Below, piece after piece: positions 5,836-14,526 of a stretch of 64,000 nucleotides of DNA. This DNA is from a virus. Positions within the stretch are counted from its first letter, which is position 1. Each line of letters begins with the position of its first letter. The stretch covers positions 1-64,000 of IMG/VR virus record IMGVR_UViG_3300047994_000066; one strand, 5' to 3'. Made by a program: the position numbers and the translations under genes. The notes beneath the pieces were generated by a model. That model was not told the origin of the DNA and ran no database searches. It worked only from the letters and a program-made list of their open reading frames with translations.

Positions 5836-6715
5836 AAATATTAAGACATTTGTCGAAAACAATCCAAAGCTGGTGACTTGTCGTGAGTCTATTCGCTATC
5901 CAGGTTTATTTGTTGTCAAGTACACTCGAAAGGTTTTTTATGACAACCTGTGGACACCGGAATTGGAAGAGTGTCGTGGATTGGTTGTCGATAAGGATTG
6001 GAAGCCAGTTATTTTACCTTTCAAGAAGATCTACAATCGTGGTGAACGAGGAACTGATTTTTCATTGGATCAGAGGGTGACAGCTGTCCGTAAGATAAAC
6101 GGATTTATGGCAGCGGCAACTTACGTCAAGGATCATGGTGTCATTGTATCTACGACAGGATCACTCGACTCAGATTTTGTTGGATTGGCAGAGAAATGGT
6201 TACGTCCTGATGTTACCAATTGGATTCGTGATTTGGGGCATAACATCACATGGTTATTTGAAATTTGTGATCCTTCTGATCCACACATCATTCCTGAAGA
6301 GCCGGGAGCATACTTGATAGGTGCTCGCCTTCATTATGATGGTGGTATGGCTGTCGAATCTTCATTGGATACTCATGCTAAGCATATGGGTGTATTGCGC
6401 CCTCAGGTCGTATACAACAATATTTTGTTCTCTACTGTTCTAGACCTTGTGAAGAATTGTCAGCATGAAGGCTTTGTGGTGCATGGACCGTCCATGTCAC
6501 TTAAAATCAAGTCACCATACTATTTGATCAACAAGTTTCTTGCTCGAAAGAAGGGTGACAGGCTGATCGATTTGCTGGCCGACATTCCTTCATTTCGTAA
6601 GACTGTGGATGAAGAGTTTTATCCGCTCCTGGATTATTTGGAGGGTCATATTGATTTTCCATCCATGAATGAGCAGGATCGACTTACAGTGATTCAAAAT
6701 TTCTTGACATCTTAA
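5828..6715 (+). CDS. RNA ligase, T4 Rnl1-like
   Basis: A 295 aa nucleotidyltransferase-fold ligase. Motif I is KING (Lys89 is the AMP acceptor), motif III WLFEI (142-146), motif IV EGFVV (214-218) and motif V LKIKSP (225-230). The upstream ECRGLVVD (48-55) is typical of T4 Rnl1-type RNA ligases. It would join 3'-OH and 5'-phosphate RNA ends using ATP. In T4 this enzyme works with Pnk to repair tRNAs cut by host anticodon nucleases. A PNK-like gene is in the same region, and six tRNAs, RNase P RNA and tmRNA are nearby, so RNA repair is the likely job. Start ATG 5828 lies behind AAAGGAG. Confidence 0.88.
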   Translation: MFENIKTFVENNPKLVTCRESIRYPGLFVVKYTRKVFYDNLWTPELEECRGLVVDKDWKPVILPFKKIYNRGERGTDFSLDQRVTAVRKINGFMAAATYVKDHGVIVSTTGSLDSDFVGLAEKWLRPDVTNWIRDLGHNITWLFEICDPSDPHIIPEEPGAYLIGARLHYDGGMAVESSLDTHAKHMGVLRPQVVYNNILFSTVLDLVKNCQHEGFVVHGPSMSLKIKSPYYLINKFLARKKGDRLIDLLADIPSFRKTVDEEFYPLLDYLEGHIDFPSMNEQDRLTVIQNFLTS

Positions 6716-6757
6716 GAAATTACTATTAAAGCGGTATTATTATATTTTGGAGTTATC

Positions 6758-7636
6758 ATGAAAGTCATCGATAGTGACAATTACAAGGCCAGCGGAATCG
6801 AGACATTCTTTTTCCCTGGCGGTGAACCACATGCCCGAATTCCAGAAGATTTCGGCCCAGCCCTTTTGTATCTTAAGGCGCGTACCTGGAACGACGTAGG
6901 TTTGGCCCTTTGCGTTTTGAATGCTCTCAATTGCCAATCTCGTAAGAATGGTGTATACCATAATATTTGGTTGTTTTGTCCATATTTTCCCGGTGCCCGA
7001 CAGGATCGAAGCGATGGCTGTACTCCTTTGACAACCAACATAATGATCGATATGTTCTACAATGAAACAGATCGTATCTACACGTTTGATGTGCATTCAG
7101 AGCATACTCAGCATTCTGTATATCATAATTTTATGCCTTCTGATCTTCCGATTAAAGATCTATTTCCACGAACACCGCGAATTATCATTCCGGATAAAGG
7201 GGCCAAGGCTCGTGCTGAAGATTTTGATAGCGTGTTTAGCTCAAGCTATGAGTTGATTCAGTGTGAAAAGAAGCGTGACTTTGCTACAGGCAAGTTCGAA
7301 GGATTCACAATGCCACAGTTACCAGAAGCGGCACATTACCTGATTGTCGATGACATTTGCGATGGTGGTGGTACATTTAACTTGCTGGCTCAGGAGTTTG
7401 AGAAAAACCCTTATGCTGTGAGCAGTACCCTATCATTGTGGGTGTCTCACGGTATTTTCTCTCGCGGTTTGAATAACATTAGTCCGACAATCAAACACAT
7501 CTACACGACAGACAGCTTCAGTCACATGCCAGCGAATCCGTATCATGACCCACGTTTGCATGTCGTTTCGCTTCAGCCGATTATTGATGAAATTCTAGAA
7601 GAAGCACGAACAACGGAGGAATACAAAAATGTTTGA
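6758..7636 (+). CDS. prs: Ribose-phosphate pyrophosphokinase (PRPP synthetase)
   Basis: A 292 aa member of the phosphoribosyltransferase fold. Seen: PGGEPHARI near residue 20, FCPYFPGARQDRS (~70-83), FDVHSEHT (~108-115) and the PRPP-binding loop VDDICDGGGTF (~205-215). It makes PRPP from ribose-5-phosphate and ATP. It overlaps the next gene by eight bases; that gene uses PRPP to make NMN, so the pair forms a NAD salvage unit also known from other large T4-like phages. It is somewhat shorter than bacterial Prs (about 315 aa). The start is behind TTTGGAG. Confidence 0.93.
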   Translation: MKVIDSDNYKASGIETFFFPGGEPHARIPEDFGPALLYLKARTWNDVGLALCVLNALNCQSRKNGVYHNIWLFCPYFPGARQDRSDGCTPLTTNIMIDMFYNETDRIYTFDVHSEHTQHSVYHNFMPSDLPIKDLFPRTPRIIIPDKGAKARAEDFDSVFSSSYELIQCEKKRDFATGKFEGFTMPQLPEAAHYLIVDDICDGGGTFNLLAQEFEKNPYAVSSTLSLWVSHGIFSRGLNNISPTIKHIYTTDSFSHMPANPYHDPRLHVVSLQPIIDEILEEARTTEEYKNV

Positions 7637-9110
7637 TTTTATTACCCTGGTGGATGGCTACAAGCTGGATCATCGTCGCCAATACCCCAACAAAACACAA
7701 AGCGTGTATTCGAATTGGACGCCACGCGCTACACGTATTTCAGGGGTTGATAGGGTGGCTTTCTTTGGTCTTCAATATGTTCTTAAAGAATATTTTGTTG
7801 ATCGAGCAATTAAAACATTTTTTGAACTTCGTAAGGCCGAGGTTACTGATAAGTATCAGAAACGTTTGAATGGTTATTTTGGACCAAATTCAATCGGTGT
7901 ACAGCACATCGCTGATCTACACTCTTTAGGGTATATTCCATTGGAATTCAGAGCAGTTCCTGAAGGTACTCGTGTTCCTCTTCGTTGCCCGATGTTTACT
8001 GTTGAAAGTACTCATGAAGATTTTGCATGGGTCACAAACTATTTTGAATCTATGCTTTCGAATCTGATTTGGAAAGGTTGCACAAGTGCTACTCACGCAC
8101 ATCGTATGCGTGCAATGTTTGAGAACTATGCTCGTAACACGGGTGGTGATCTTAGCTTTGTCGATTGGCAAGGTCATGATTTTAGTTTTCGTGGCATGAG
8201 CGGTATCGAGGATGCAGCGTTGAGCGGTGCTGGTCATTTGTTATCTTTCACTGGAACAGATACTCTTCCGGCAATTGAATTGCTTGAAAAGTATTATTCT
8301 GGAAATCAAGAAGCTTTACTCGGAATGAGCGTTCCAGCAACTGAACATTCTGTGATGTGTGCCGGTGGTGAAAAAGATGAGTTTGAAACATATAATCGTC
8401 TTTTAGATTTATATCCTTCAGGCATTGTCAGCATTGTTAGTGATACTTGGGATTTGTGGCAAGTCATTGGTTCAATCCTTCCAAAATTGAAAGGTAAGAT
8501 CATGGCTCGTGATGGAAAGACTGTTATTCGTCCTGACAGCGGCGATCCTGTGGACATTCTTTGTGGCAATCCAAATCACAAGGGTACGAATTCTCGCGAC
8601 GAGTTGATCCGTAAAGGTGTCGTAGAAGCATTATGGGATATTTTCGGCGGCACAGTGAACGAGAAAGGTTACAAAGTGCTCGATTCACACATTGGTGCGA
8701 TCTATGGTGACAGCATTACCTACGACCGTGCTCAAGAAATCTTCCAGCGTTTGGCCGCAAAAGGTTTTGCCAGCACAAACGTTGTTTTGGGTTTGGGTTC
8801 TTATTTTTACGAATACAACACGCGAGATACCTATGGTTTTGCCATGAAAGCCACAGCGGCTCGCGTTGATGGTGTTGAACACATGTTGTTCAAAGATCCA
8901 AAGACTGATAGTGGTGTGAAAAAGAGTGCCAAGGGTCGCATTGTGATTTTAGGTGATGGTAAGCTTGAACCGTTCCATGCCCGAGACGAGTTGACGAGAG
9001 CCGAACAGAGTTGGTTTGAGAAACATGATGCGTTGGCTTTGGTGTGGCGCAACGGTAGTTTCTACAAAAAGTGGAATGTAGGACAAATTAGAGCGAATAT
9101 TCGGCGCTAG
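7629..9110 (+). CDS. nadV: Nicotinamide phosphoribosyltransferase
   Basis: A 493 aa NAMPT/NadV family protein of full length. Residues ~1-30 contain DGYKLDHRRQYP; later come HDFSFRGMSG (about 180), SDTWDLW (~267), RPDSGDP (~301), and GDSITYDR. It converts nicotinamide and PRPP to NMN, from which NAD is rebuilt. The gene overlaps prs. Phage NAD salvage can support replication and can also counter host defences that deplete NAD. No NMN adenylyltransferase is seen in the window, so the last step may depend on the host or on a gene elsewhere. Confidence 0.95.
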   Translation: MFDFITLVDGYKLDHRRQYPNKTQSVYSNWTPRATRISGVDRVAFFGLQYVLKEYFVDRAIKTFFELRKAEVTDKYQKRLNGYFGPNSIGVQHIADLHSLGYIPLEFRAVPEGTRVPLRCPMFTVESTHEDFAWVTNYFESMLSNLIWKGCTSATHAHRMRAMFENYARNTGGDLSFVDWQGHDFSFRGMSGIEDAALSGAGHLLSFTGTDTLPAIELLEKYYSGNQEALLGMSVPATEHSVMCAGGEKDEFETYNRLLDLYPSGIVSIVSDTWDLWQVIGSILPKLKGKIMARDGKTVIRPDSGDPVDILCGNPNHKGTNSRDELIRKGVVEALWDIFGGTVNEKGYKVLDSHIGAIYGDSITYDRAQEIFQRLAAKGFASTNVVLGLGSYFYEYNTRDTYGFAMKATAARVDGVEHMLFKDPKTDSGVKKSAKGRIVILGDGKLEPFHARDELTRAEQSWFEKHDALALVWRNGSFYKKWNVGQIRANIRR

Positions 9111-9125
9111 AAATTCGTGTGGAGA

Positions 9126-9132
9126 CTAAATA
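9126..9132 (+). promoter_or_regulatory. Candidate late promoter (CTAAATA)
   Basis: CTAAATA ends 25 bases before the glycosyltransferase-like gene at 9158, the spacing seen for structural genes here. Confidence 0.6.
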
Positions 9133-9157
9133 ATGGGTAACATTATGGAGTCTCTAC

Positions 9158-10231
9158 ATGTCAAAACCTCGCCTACTTTTTATCGTGAAACGTCGTGAAG
9201 ATTATTCCGACCACGAGTCCTATTCTCAGAAAGGTGTCTCAACAGGATTGTGGAATTCTGCTCGCCTAGTGGTCGAGATGCTTAACGAAAACGGTGTTGA
9301 AGCGAAATTGGTTGAAGTCATCGATAACAATTGCATTGATCGAGAAGTAACCAAATTTAGACCGACAGATGTAATCATAGAAGCCCTCTGGGTCGTCCCT
9401 GAGAAATTCGAAATTCTTTCAAAGCTTCATCCGACCGTCAACTGGAATATCAGACTTCACAGTGAATTACCATTCATGGCAAACGAAGGTATTGCCATGA
9501 AATGGATCAGCGCCTACGTCAAACATAAAAATGTCAGCGTATCAGCCAATTCATTAAGGATGCTTAATGAGATTTCTTTTATACTTAACGAAGAGAATGA
9601 TTGGACCGAAGAAGAATTGCGTGAGAAGGTTTTCTATACACCCAACTATTACATGCCGAAAGAATTGACTCCTAAGGAAAGGACACCCTTAAAGGATAGG
9701 GAACATGTTGATGTGGGTTGCTTTGGTGCTATTCGACCATTGAAGAACCAGCTTATTCAAGCAGTCGCCGCTTTGAAGTTTGCTGATAGCTTAGGTAAGA
9801 AACTACATTTTCATATTAATGTCGGACGCATAGAGAACAAAGGTGATCCCGTTTATCACAACATCGTGGATCTATTTGAATCTCTTAAAGATAAAGGGCA
9901 TAAGCTTATTTGCCACCAGTGGACGCCTCATCACAAGTTCATCGAAATCATTAAGGACATGGACATGGGCCTTCAGGTGTCCTTTACGGAGACCTTTAAC
10001 ATCGTTGCAGCCGACTTTGTTGCCTGTGGGGTACCGATGGTCGTCTCTAGTGAGATCGCCTGGGCATTCCCCTATTACGCCGATCCTACAAGTTCTGATG
10101 ACATCTTTAGTAAAATGAAGACTGTTTGGCGTCACAAGGATGCCGACGTATGTCTAAACCGTCGCGGTTTGAAGGCTTATTCCAAGAAATCTACCAAAGT
10201 TTGGTTAAGGAATTTTAATAATGACAACTAA
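9158..10231 (+). CDS. Glycosyltransferase-like protein (GT-B, GT4-like)
   Basis: A 357 aa protein with a two-lobed GT-B look. The C-terminal lobe has a phosphate-binding region VGCFGAIRPLKNQ (~190) and SFTETFNIVAADFVACGVPMV (~278-297), which matches the EX7E-type donor site of GT4 enzymes with Asp in the second acidic position. It probably transfers a sugar from a nucleotide donor. The target is unknown. Its own CTAAATA motif suggests late expression, when virion proteins, including collagen-like fibres, are made; that link is inference. A related GT4 gene lies inside the fibre cluster at 52.3 kb. Confidence 0.75.
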   Translation: MSKPRLLFIVKRREDYSDHESYSQKGVSTGLWNSARLVVEMLNENGVEAKLVEVIDNNCIDREVTKFRPTDVIIEALWVVPEKFEILSKLHPTVNWNIRLHSELPFMANEGIAMKWISAYVKHKNVSVSANSLRMLNEISFILNEENDWTEEELREKVFYTPNYYMPKELTPKERTPLKDREHVDVGCFGAIRPLKNQLIQAVAALKFADSLGKKLHFHINVGRIENKGDPVYHNIVDLFESLKDKGHKLICHQWTPHHKFIEIIKDMDMGLQVSFTETFNIVAADFVACGVPMVVSSEIAWAFPYYADPTSSDDIFSKMKTVWRHKDADVCLNRRGLKAYSKKSTKVWLRNFNNDN

Positions 10232-10406
10232 AGTTATCGTTAGCAATGAATCGAGCAATACCGGCTCAGATATTCATGATGTGGTTCTTAAGCGTGCCTA
10301 TAACGGCACTCCGACCTATGATGTAATTGCCATCTTGAAACCTGGTGAAAAGACCGAGGCTCACGTATGGGCTAACACCAGAATTACTGTGGAAGAAGTC
10401 TCTTAA
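10221..10406 (+). CDS. Small hypothetical protein (61 aa)
   Basis: A 61 aa protein overlapping the end of the glycosyltransferase gene by 11 bases. Its sequence is beta-rich (VIVSNESSN..., LKPGEKTEAHVW) with no membrane segment. Small proteins of this kind sit next to structural genes in many phages, but no family is recognised. Confidence 0.65.
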   Translation: MTTKVIVSNESSNTGSDIHDVVLKRAYNGTPTYDVIAILKPGEKTEAHVWANTRITVEEVS

Positions 10407-10470
10407 ACCATTGCTATTAATTAAGAATTAATGTAATATTTCATTCAGTGTTAAATAACTGGTGACAATT

Positions 10471-10995
10471 ATGAATCTAAGTAGCATTTGGTCTTATGTA
10501 CGTCGATTGGTAGGCAACGGTACAGCTGCAACGATTGGTATCCTTCTATTCATAGCCTTGTTAGCATTTTTATTGTATCGCCCTGCACACGCGGCTGAAG
10601 TTGATATCAATGCCGGATCTTCATTCGGAACAGAAGGCTACGGTCCAACACTAGGACTTACTTACAAGCAAGAAATCACACCCAACAAGGGTCTAAATTT
10701 TATTGCTGGTACTACACTTTGGGGTTCAACCACTTTTCAAAGTGAAACGGTTCCAAATAATTGGGATTGGCATTTAGGACTACAGTCTTGTCGTTGGGAT
10801 TTCTGTGCCGATCTAGGACCGGCTTTTGTACAGAGGATTGATGTTATTAATGGTGCTCACACAAATTTCCATTTAGGTATATCATATCAATTGTCTAGTC
10901 GATGGAGTCTTGCTATCGGACATGTATCTGACGCAGGTACTTCATCTCCTAACGTGGGTCGCCAGAATCTTTCAATCGTATATCGTTTACAGTAA
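10471..10995 (+). CDS. Outer-membrane protein, lipid A deacylase (PagL)-like
   Basis: A 174 aa protein with a membrane/signal segment at residues 18-36 and a plausible signal peptidase site at AHA-AE (39-43). The rest alternates as an eight-strand-like beta-barrel. Near the C-terminus GHVSDAG..SPNVG (150-163) matches the PagL motif in which His and Ser are catalytic (here H151 and S153). The usual acidic residue after PNxG is replaced by Gln. PagL removes an acyl chain from lipid A in the outer membrane. A phage version could remodel host LPS to block superinfection or ease exit. It could also be inactive. ATG 10471 is preferred over GTG 10462. Confidence 0.6.
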   Translation: MNLSSIWSYVRRLVGNGTAATIGILLFIALLAFLLYRPAHAAEVDINAGSSFGTEGYGPTLGLTYKQEITPNKGLNFIAGTTLWGSTTFQSETVPNNWDWHLGLQSCRWDFCADLGPAFVQRIDVINGAHTNFHLGISYQLSSRWSLAIGHVSDAGTSSPNVGRQNLSIVYRLQ

Positions 10996-11579
10996 TGTCA
11001 AAAATATTCCTTACATCAGACAATCATTTTTCCCATAAGAACATTCATAAGTTCTGTCCTCATACCAGGCCGGATGCGGACATTGAAGTTATGGATCAGA
11101 AAATGATTCGTCGTTGGCAAGAGCAGGTAGGTCCTGAGGACGATGTGTTTGCCTTGGGTGACTTCTTTTTCTGTGACTCTGAGCGTGCCAAGAATATTAT
11201 GAACCAGTTGACAGGACGCATTCATTTGATTTACGGAAATCATGATAGGGTCATCCGCAATGATGTTCAGTTGCAAAAGAAGTTTGCTTCTGTTCAGGAA
11301 TACAAGGAATTGAATACCCCGCACGGAACGTTCGTTTTGTTCCATTATCCAATTATGGAATGGAACAAAATGCACCATGGTGCCTATCATTGCCATGGTC
11401 ATATCCATGAGCGTTTCAATCCCATGACTGAACAACATCTTGAGGCTGGTAGAGTGGCTAACGTTTGCATCGATTCTCCTATTTTTGGAACCGGTGATTA
11501 TTCATTGTATTTGTTGGAAGATGTAAAAAAATTCTTGGACTCTAAACCAGTTCGAGGACATCATGGTTTGGCAACGTGA
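10995..11579 (+). CDS. Metallophosphoesterase (calcineurin-like)
   Basis: A 194 aa protein with all core metal motifs: DNHFSH near the N-terminus, GDFFF (~52), GNHDR (~76) and CHGHIHERF (~133). These bind two metal ions and hydrolyse phosphomono- or diesters. The family includes phage phosphatases and nucleases, such as lambda phosphatase; the substrate cannot be told. It starts in a one-base overlap with the PagL-like gene and ends in a GTGA overlap with the next. Confidence 0.9.
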   Translation: MSKIFLTSDNHFSHKNIHKFCPHTRPDADIEVMDQKMIRRWQEQVGPEDDVFALGDFFFCDSERAKNIMNQLTGRIHLIYGNHDRVIRNDVQLQKKFASVQEYKELNTPHGTFVLFHYPIMEWNKMHHGAYHCHGHIHERFNPMTEQHLEAGRVANVCIDSPIFGTGDYSLYLLEDVKKFLDSKPVRGHHGLAT

Positions 11580-11770
11580 GCAGAACCCCTGATGCAGAAT
11601 ATGATGGATCTGACAAAGTCAGAGTCATTAGAATGGGTGAAGAGTTAGAAATTGAAAGATGGGAAATGCAACTGGGTGATATTTTCTATCATGAAGGTAA
11701 GACTTGGAAAGTAATTGATATCGGTGGGACTTTTGATGGTAAAGCGGAAGTATTAGCTGAGGGTATTTAA
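11576..11770 (+). CDS. Small hypothetical protein (64 aa)
   Basis: GTG start inside a GTGA overlap with the phosphoesterase gene; the stop overlaps the next ATG by one base. Beta-rich, acidic, with a MQLGDIFYHEGKTWKVIDIGG core typical of small barrel domains. Function unknown. Confidence 0.65.
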   Translation: MSRTPDAEYDGSDKVRVIRMGEELEIERWEMQLGDIFYHEGKTWKVIDIGGTFDGKAEVLAEGI

Positions 11771-12366
11771 TGCGTCATATAATGTTTGATATTGAAACTT
11801 TGGATGTTGAAAGTAGTGCTGCTGTTTTGTCAATTGCAATGATAGAATTCGCATTAGATGAAAAACCAGTTTACAAAGATTTGTTGAATCGTGCTCACTT
11901 CATCAAGTTAGATGCACGCGAACAGATCACCAAATATAAGAGAACTGTCGATAAAGCCACATTAGAATGGTGGTCTAAGCGTTCTAAATTAGTACGTGAT
12001 GTCAGTCTTACGCCGAAGCCTGATGATCTTCCTTTATTGGAAGGATTAGAAAAAATTCGCACACTCAGTGGTTGTAGCATGGACATGAAAAAGAATTTTC
12101 AGGTCATGTTTTGGCAACGTGGTGGTTTGGATCAAGTTGTATTTGAGAGTCTGTGTAGATCAGCTGATCACCCAGTATTCACACATTATTCCAATTGGCG
12201 CGATGTTAGAACCGCGCTAGATCTTACGGTAGAAGGTTGCGTTCATGGTTACGCTCCTGTTCCGTGGATGGATCAAGATACTGTACATAAGCACGATCCT
12301 GTTGCCGACTGTGCGTATGATATTTGTCAATTACTGGTGAACAACGGTAAACCAGATTCAATTTAA
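11770..12366 (+). CDS. DEDDh-type 3'-5' exonuclease
   Basis: A 198 aa protein of the Rv2179c-like exoribonuclease family. The N-terminal FDIETL (residues 6-11) supplies the first Asp/Glu pair; a central Asp follows in the middle region (SNWRDVRTALD), and the C-terminal HDPVADCAYD supplies the last His and Asp. The family trims RNA or DNA from the 3' end with two metal ions. It sits in an operon of nucleic acid and nucleotide genes and could help tRNA or mRNA processing; substrate is not shown. Confidence 0.82.
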   Translation: MRHIMFDIETLDVESSAAVLSIAMIEFALDEKPVYKDLLNRAHFIKLDAREQITKYKRTVDKATLEWWSKRSKLVRDVSLTPKPDDLPLLEGLEKIRTLSGCSMDMKKNFQVMFWQRGGLDQVVFESLCRSADHPVFTHYSNWRDVRTALDLTVEGCVHGYAPVPWMDQDTVHKHDPVADCAYDICQLLVNNGKPDSI

Positions 12367-12380
12367 ATTAAGGAGTGACT

Positions 12381-12776
12381 ATGAGTAATTCTACGCAGAC
12401 GTATAAGTTGTTTGAAGTTTTGAAGAGTGGTGAACCGGTTTCGGTCACCAAAATTGCAGAAGAGTTGAAGGTTAAGATTCCTTCTGTTCCTGTCTATATT
12501 CACGGTTTGAAGAAAGCCAAGGCTGAAATCACTGCGATCCGTGAAGGACGTAAGGTTGTTTCTTATCAGATGGTGGATTCTAGCCAGGTTAATATTTCTG
12601 AACATCGCAAGAATTCTGCTGCTGCAATTGCCAAGGCAAAGAGTGTGAGCAAAAATTCAGCTACTTTGATTCCTTTGGAAGATGGTGCTGCTCCGGTAAG
12701 TATCGGTGAACGAGAAATGGCTGATACGTTGGATTCTCTTGGAGTGGAATCTTTTTCAGGTCATTCAGCAGATTAA
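12381..12776 (+). CDS. Small winged-helix-like protein (131 aa)
   Basis: Start ATG 12381 behind AAGGAG. Residues 1-65 look like a winged helix: a short helix (YKLFEVLKSGEP), a recognition pair (VTKIAEELKVKIPSVPVYIHGLKK) and a beta wing (VVSYQMV). The C-terminal half is Ala/Ser/Lys-rich and probably unfolded. It may bind DNA and regulate genes, but no partner is known. Confidence 0.7.
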   Translation: MSNSTQTYKLFEVLKSGEPVSVTKIAEELKVKIPSVPVYIHGLKKAKAEITAIREGRKVVSYQMVDSSQVNISEHRKNSAAAIAKAKSVSKNSATLIPLEDGAAPVSIGEREMADTLDSLGVESFSGHSAD

Positions 12777-12778
12777 TC

Positions 12779-12979
12779 ATGGCTCTTTTACAGCGACTTG
12801 CACAACAAATCATTAATAATGAACTGGGTGGTACATTCGAAGATAAGATTGAAGCCTACCAGTTCATGAATGATAACTTTTTTCTGGATTTGCTTACAGA
12901 AAAGCAAAGATCAGAATTTAACATGCTAGTTGAAGGTGGCCAAATAGAAACAGCACCTTGGAGAAATTTTGAATCATGA
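12779..12979 (+). CDS. Small hypothetical protein (66 aa)
   Basis: Helical 66 aa protein, two bases after the preceding stop, ending in an ATGA overlap with the next gene. No domain recognised. Confidence 0.6.
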   Translation: MALLQRLAQQIINNELGGTFEDKIEAYQFMNDNFFLDLLTEKQRSEFNMLVEGGQIETAPWRNFES

Positions 12980-13383
12980 TTTACGAATTTAAGGTAATTG
13001 CTCCACTTCCTGATCCTGAATTGACCGAAAAGTTTCCAGTTGGAACAATCGTAGAAGTCAACATGAAGATGTCAGAGTACGATGGTTTTGTTAACAACAA
13101 TCCTGAGCTTGAACGTTACATTGGCACCGCCCCTGCTGTGACTTTTGAGGGTCGCACTTATGGTGGTGGCTATGGTCTCGAAACTAAGCAGCCTGACGGC
13201 TTCAAAGAAGTCTTAGCTAAGATCGGTGAGGCTCATCCTATATCGCCTCTTGCTGAGCGTTATAGGAAGAATAAAACGATCAAAGAAATTAAGACTAAAG
13301 AAGTTGTTAAGAAACATCGCGAGAAAGCAGTTAGTGCTCGTAAAGAAGCGATCAAAAAAGTTAGGAACAAGGTTAACTCATAA
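12976..13383 (+). CDS. Hypothetical protein with basic tail (135 aa)
   Basis: Residues 1-90 form a compact acidic/aromatic domain; residues 90-135 are Lys/Arg-rich (about half basic) and likely bind nucleic acid or a ribosomal surface. It is followed by another very basic small protein with a one-base overlap. No family recognised. Confidence 0.65.
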   Translation: MIYEFKVIAPLPDPELTEKFPVGTIVEVNMKMSEYDGFVNNNPELERYIGTAPAVTFEGRTYGGGYGLETKQPDGFKEVLAKIGEAHPISPLAERYRKNKTIKEIKTKEVVKKHREKAVSARKEAIKKVRNKVNS

Positions 13384-13538
13384 TGACTACGATCAAACAG
13401 TTCAATAAGGCTCGCAACATGGTCAAGGCCAAAAGAGCAGCACCGATCACTATTGCTGGTTTGAAGCGTGTTCAGGTTCAGAAGCCAAGGGTTGTGAAGT
13501 CTACCGGTAAGCGTGGCGGGACGATGAAGATCCGCTAA
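13383..13538 (+). CDS. Tiny basic protein (51 aa)
   Basis: An ORF in a TAATG overlap with the gene before, ending two bases before the next ATG. The product (MTTIKQFNKARNMVKAKRAA...) has about 16 Lys/Arg in 51 residues and ends in a GKRGGTMKIR tail. It resembles a nucleic acid-binding peptide. Its tight fit in the operon supports it being real. Confidence 0.6.
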   Translation: MTTIKQFNKARNMVKAKRAAPITIAGLKRVQVQKPRVVKSTGKRGGTMKIR

Positions 13539-13540
13539 TA

Positions 13541-14260
13541 ATGTTCAAACATAACTTTGTTATCGCACCTGTTGTAACTGTTGATGAGTCTAGTGGTAGC
13601 CGCAGATACACTACACCAAATGGTGATTCTTATCAGTCTGTCACTAAATTTATTTCCGACAATTGGGATAAGAGTTTTCTAGATAAATGGAAGAAAAGAA
13701 TAGGAGAGAAGAAAGCCGCTAGTGAATCATTGAGAGCTACTGATCGAGGACAAAGATTACACAATACTGTCTATCATTATTTAATGAATGATGAAAGAAA
13801 TTATCGTAGTTCATTGAATTCTGATCCGTGGGACAAAGGGTTGTTCTTAAAAATAAAACCCAAGTTAGACAAGATTACTGAAGTCAGATTGCTCGAAAAG
13901 AGTCTTTATTCTGATAGTCTGAAACTGGCAGGGACACCTGACATCATAGGTAATTACGATAATGTGCTGTCTACAATCGATTTGAAAACGAGCGGTAAAG
14001 ACAAGTTAGAAGAATGGATTACAACGTATTGGCTTCAATGCTCAATCTATTCGAGAATGTATGCAGAGTTGTACGGTGAGATGCCAGCGCAGTCTGTAAT
14101 TATTATGGCGATTGAGGATAATCCTCAGCCTATGGTTTTTATTGAGTCATCGTTTAAGGGTCAGCTTAGGCTTGAAGCATTCATTGAAAATCCTGTGAAG
14201 TTTCAAGAACAACTAATAGCTGAAAGGAAAGCAAACAAACTTTTGGAGAAAAAGAAATGA
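13541..14260 (+). CDS. PD-(D/E)XK exonuclease (RecB/Cas4-like)
   Basis: A 239 aa protein with the nuclease core: an RGQRLH helix (~70), GTPDIIG (~130; first catalytic Asp), IDLKTS (~146; the D/E-X-K element) and the YWLQCSIYSRMYAE helix with the conserved Gln. These are the motifs of RecB-type and lambda-exonuclease-like nucleases. It probably degrades or processes DNA ends in replication, recombination or host DNA breakdown. It lies in the nucleic acid block and overlaps the next gene by four bases. Confidence 0.85.
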   Translation: MFKHNFVIAPVVTVDESSGSRRYTTPNGDSYQSVTKFISDNWDKSFLDKWKKRIGEKKAASESLRATDRGQRLHNTVYHYLMNDERNYRSSLNSDPWDKGLFLKIKPKLDKITEVRLLEKSLYSDSLKLAGTPDIIGNYDNVLSTIDLKTSGKDKLEEWITTYWLQCSIYSRMYAELYGEMPAQSVIIMAIEDNPQPMVFIESSFKGQLRLEAFIENPVKFQEQLIAERKANKLLEKKK

Positions 14261-14526
14261 TTAAAAACTTGTATCAAAAAGTTGGCGATACGTTTGCACC
14301 ACCTCCTGAAACTGGTGAAGTAAGATTGCCGAATGGTTGCACTTTACATTGGATAACTGGCGACCAAGGTCGTGAATATTTTAGTGATGAAGTTGGTGGT
14401 GGCGTACAGGTTTGGCATACAGCATTAGTCGATCAAAGTACATTGTTAGCCGCCATTGTTCAGGAACAAGCATTTCAAAAATTAGAGTATGTTATTAAAG
14501 ATAGAAAGGATAGGAAATTAAAATGA
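14257..14526 (+). CDS. Hypothetical protein (89 aa)
   Basis: Starts in an ATGA overlap with the nuclease gene. Residues 20-60 are beta-rich with several Gly; the C-terminus is a basic helix. No family recognised. Confidence 0.6.
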   Translation: MIKNLYQKVGDTFAPPPETGEVRLPNGCTLHWITGDQGREYFSDEVGGGVQVWHTALVDQSTLLAAIVQEQAFQKLEYVIKDRKDRKLK

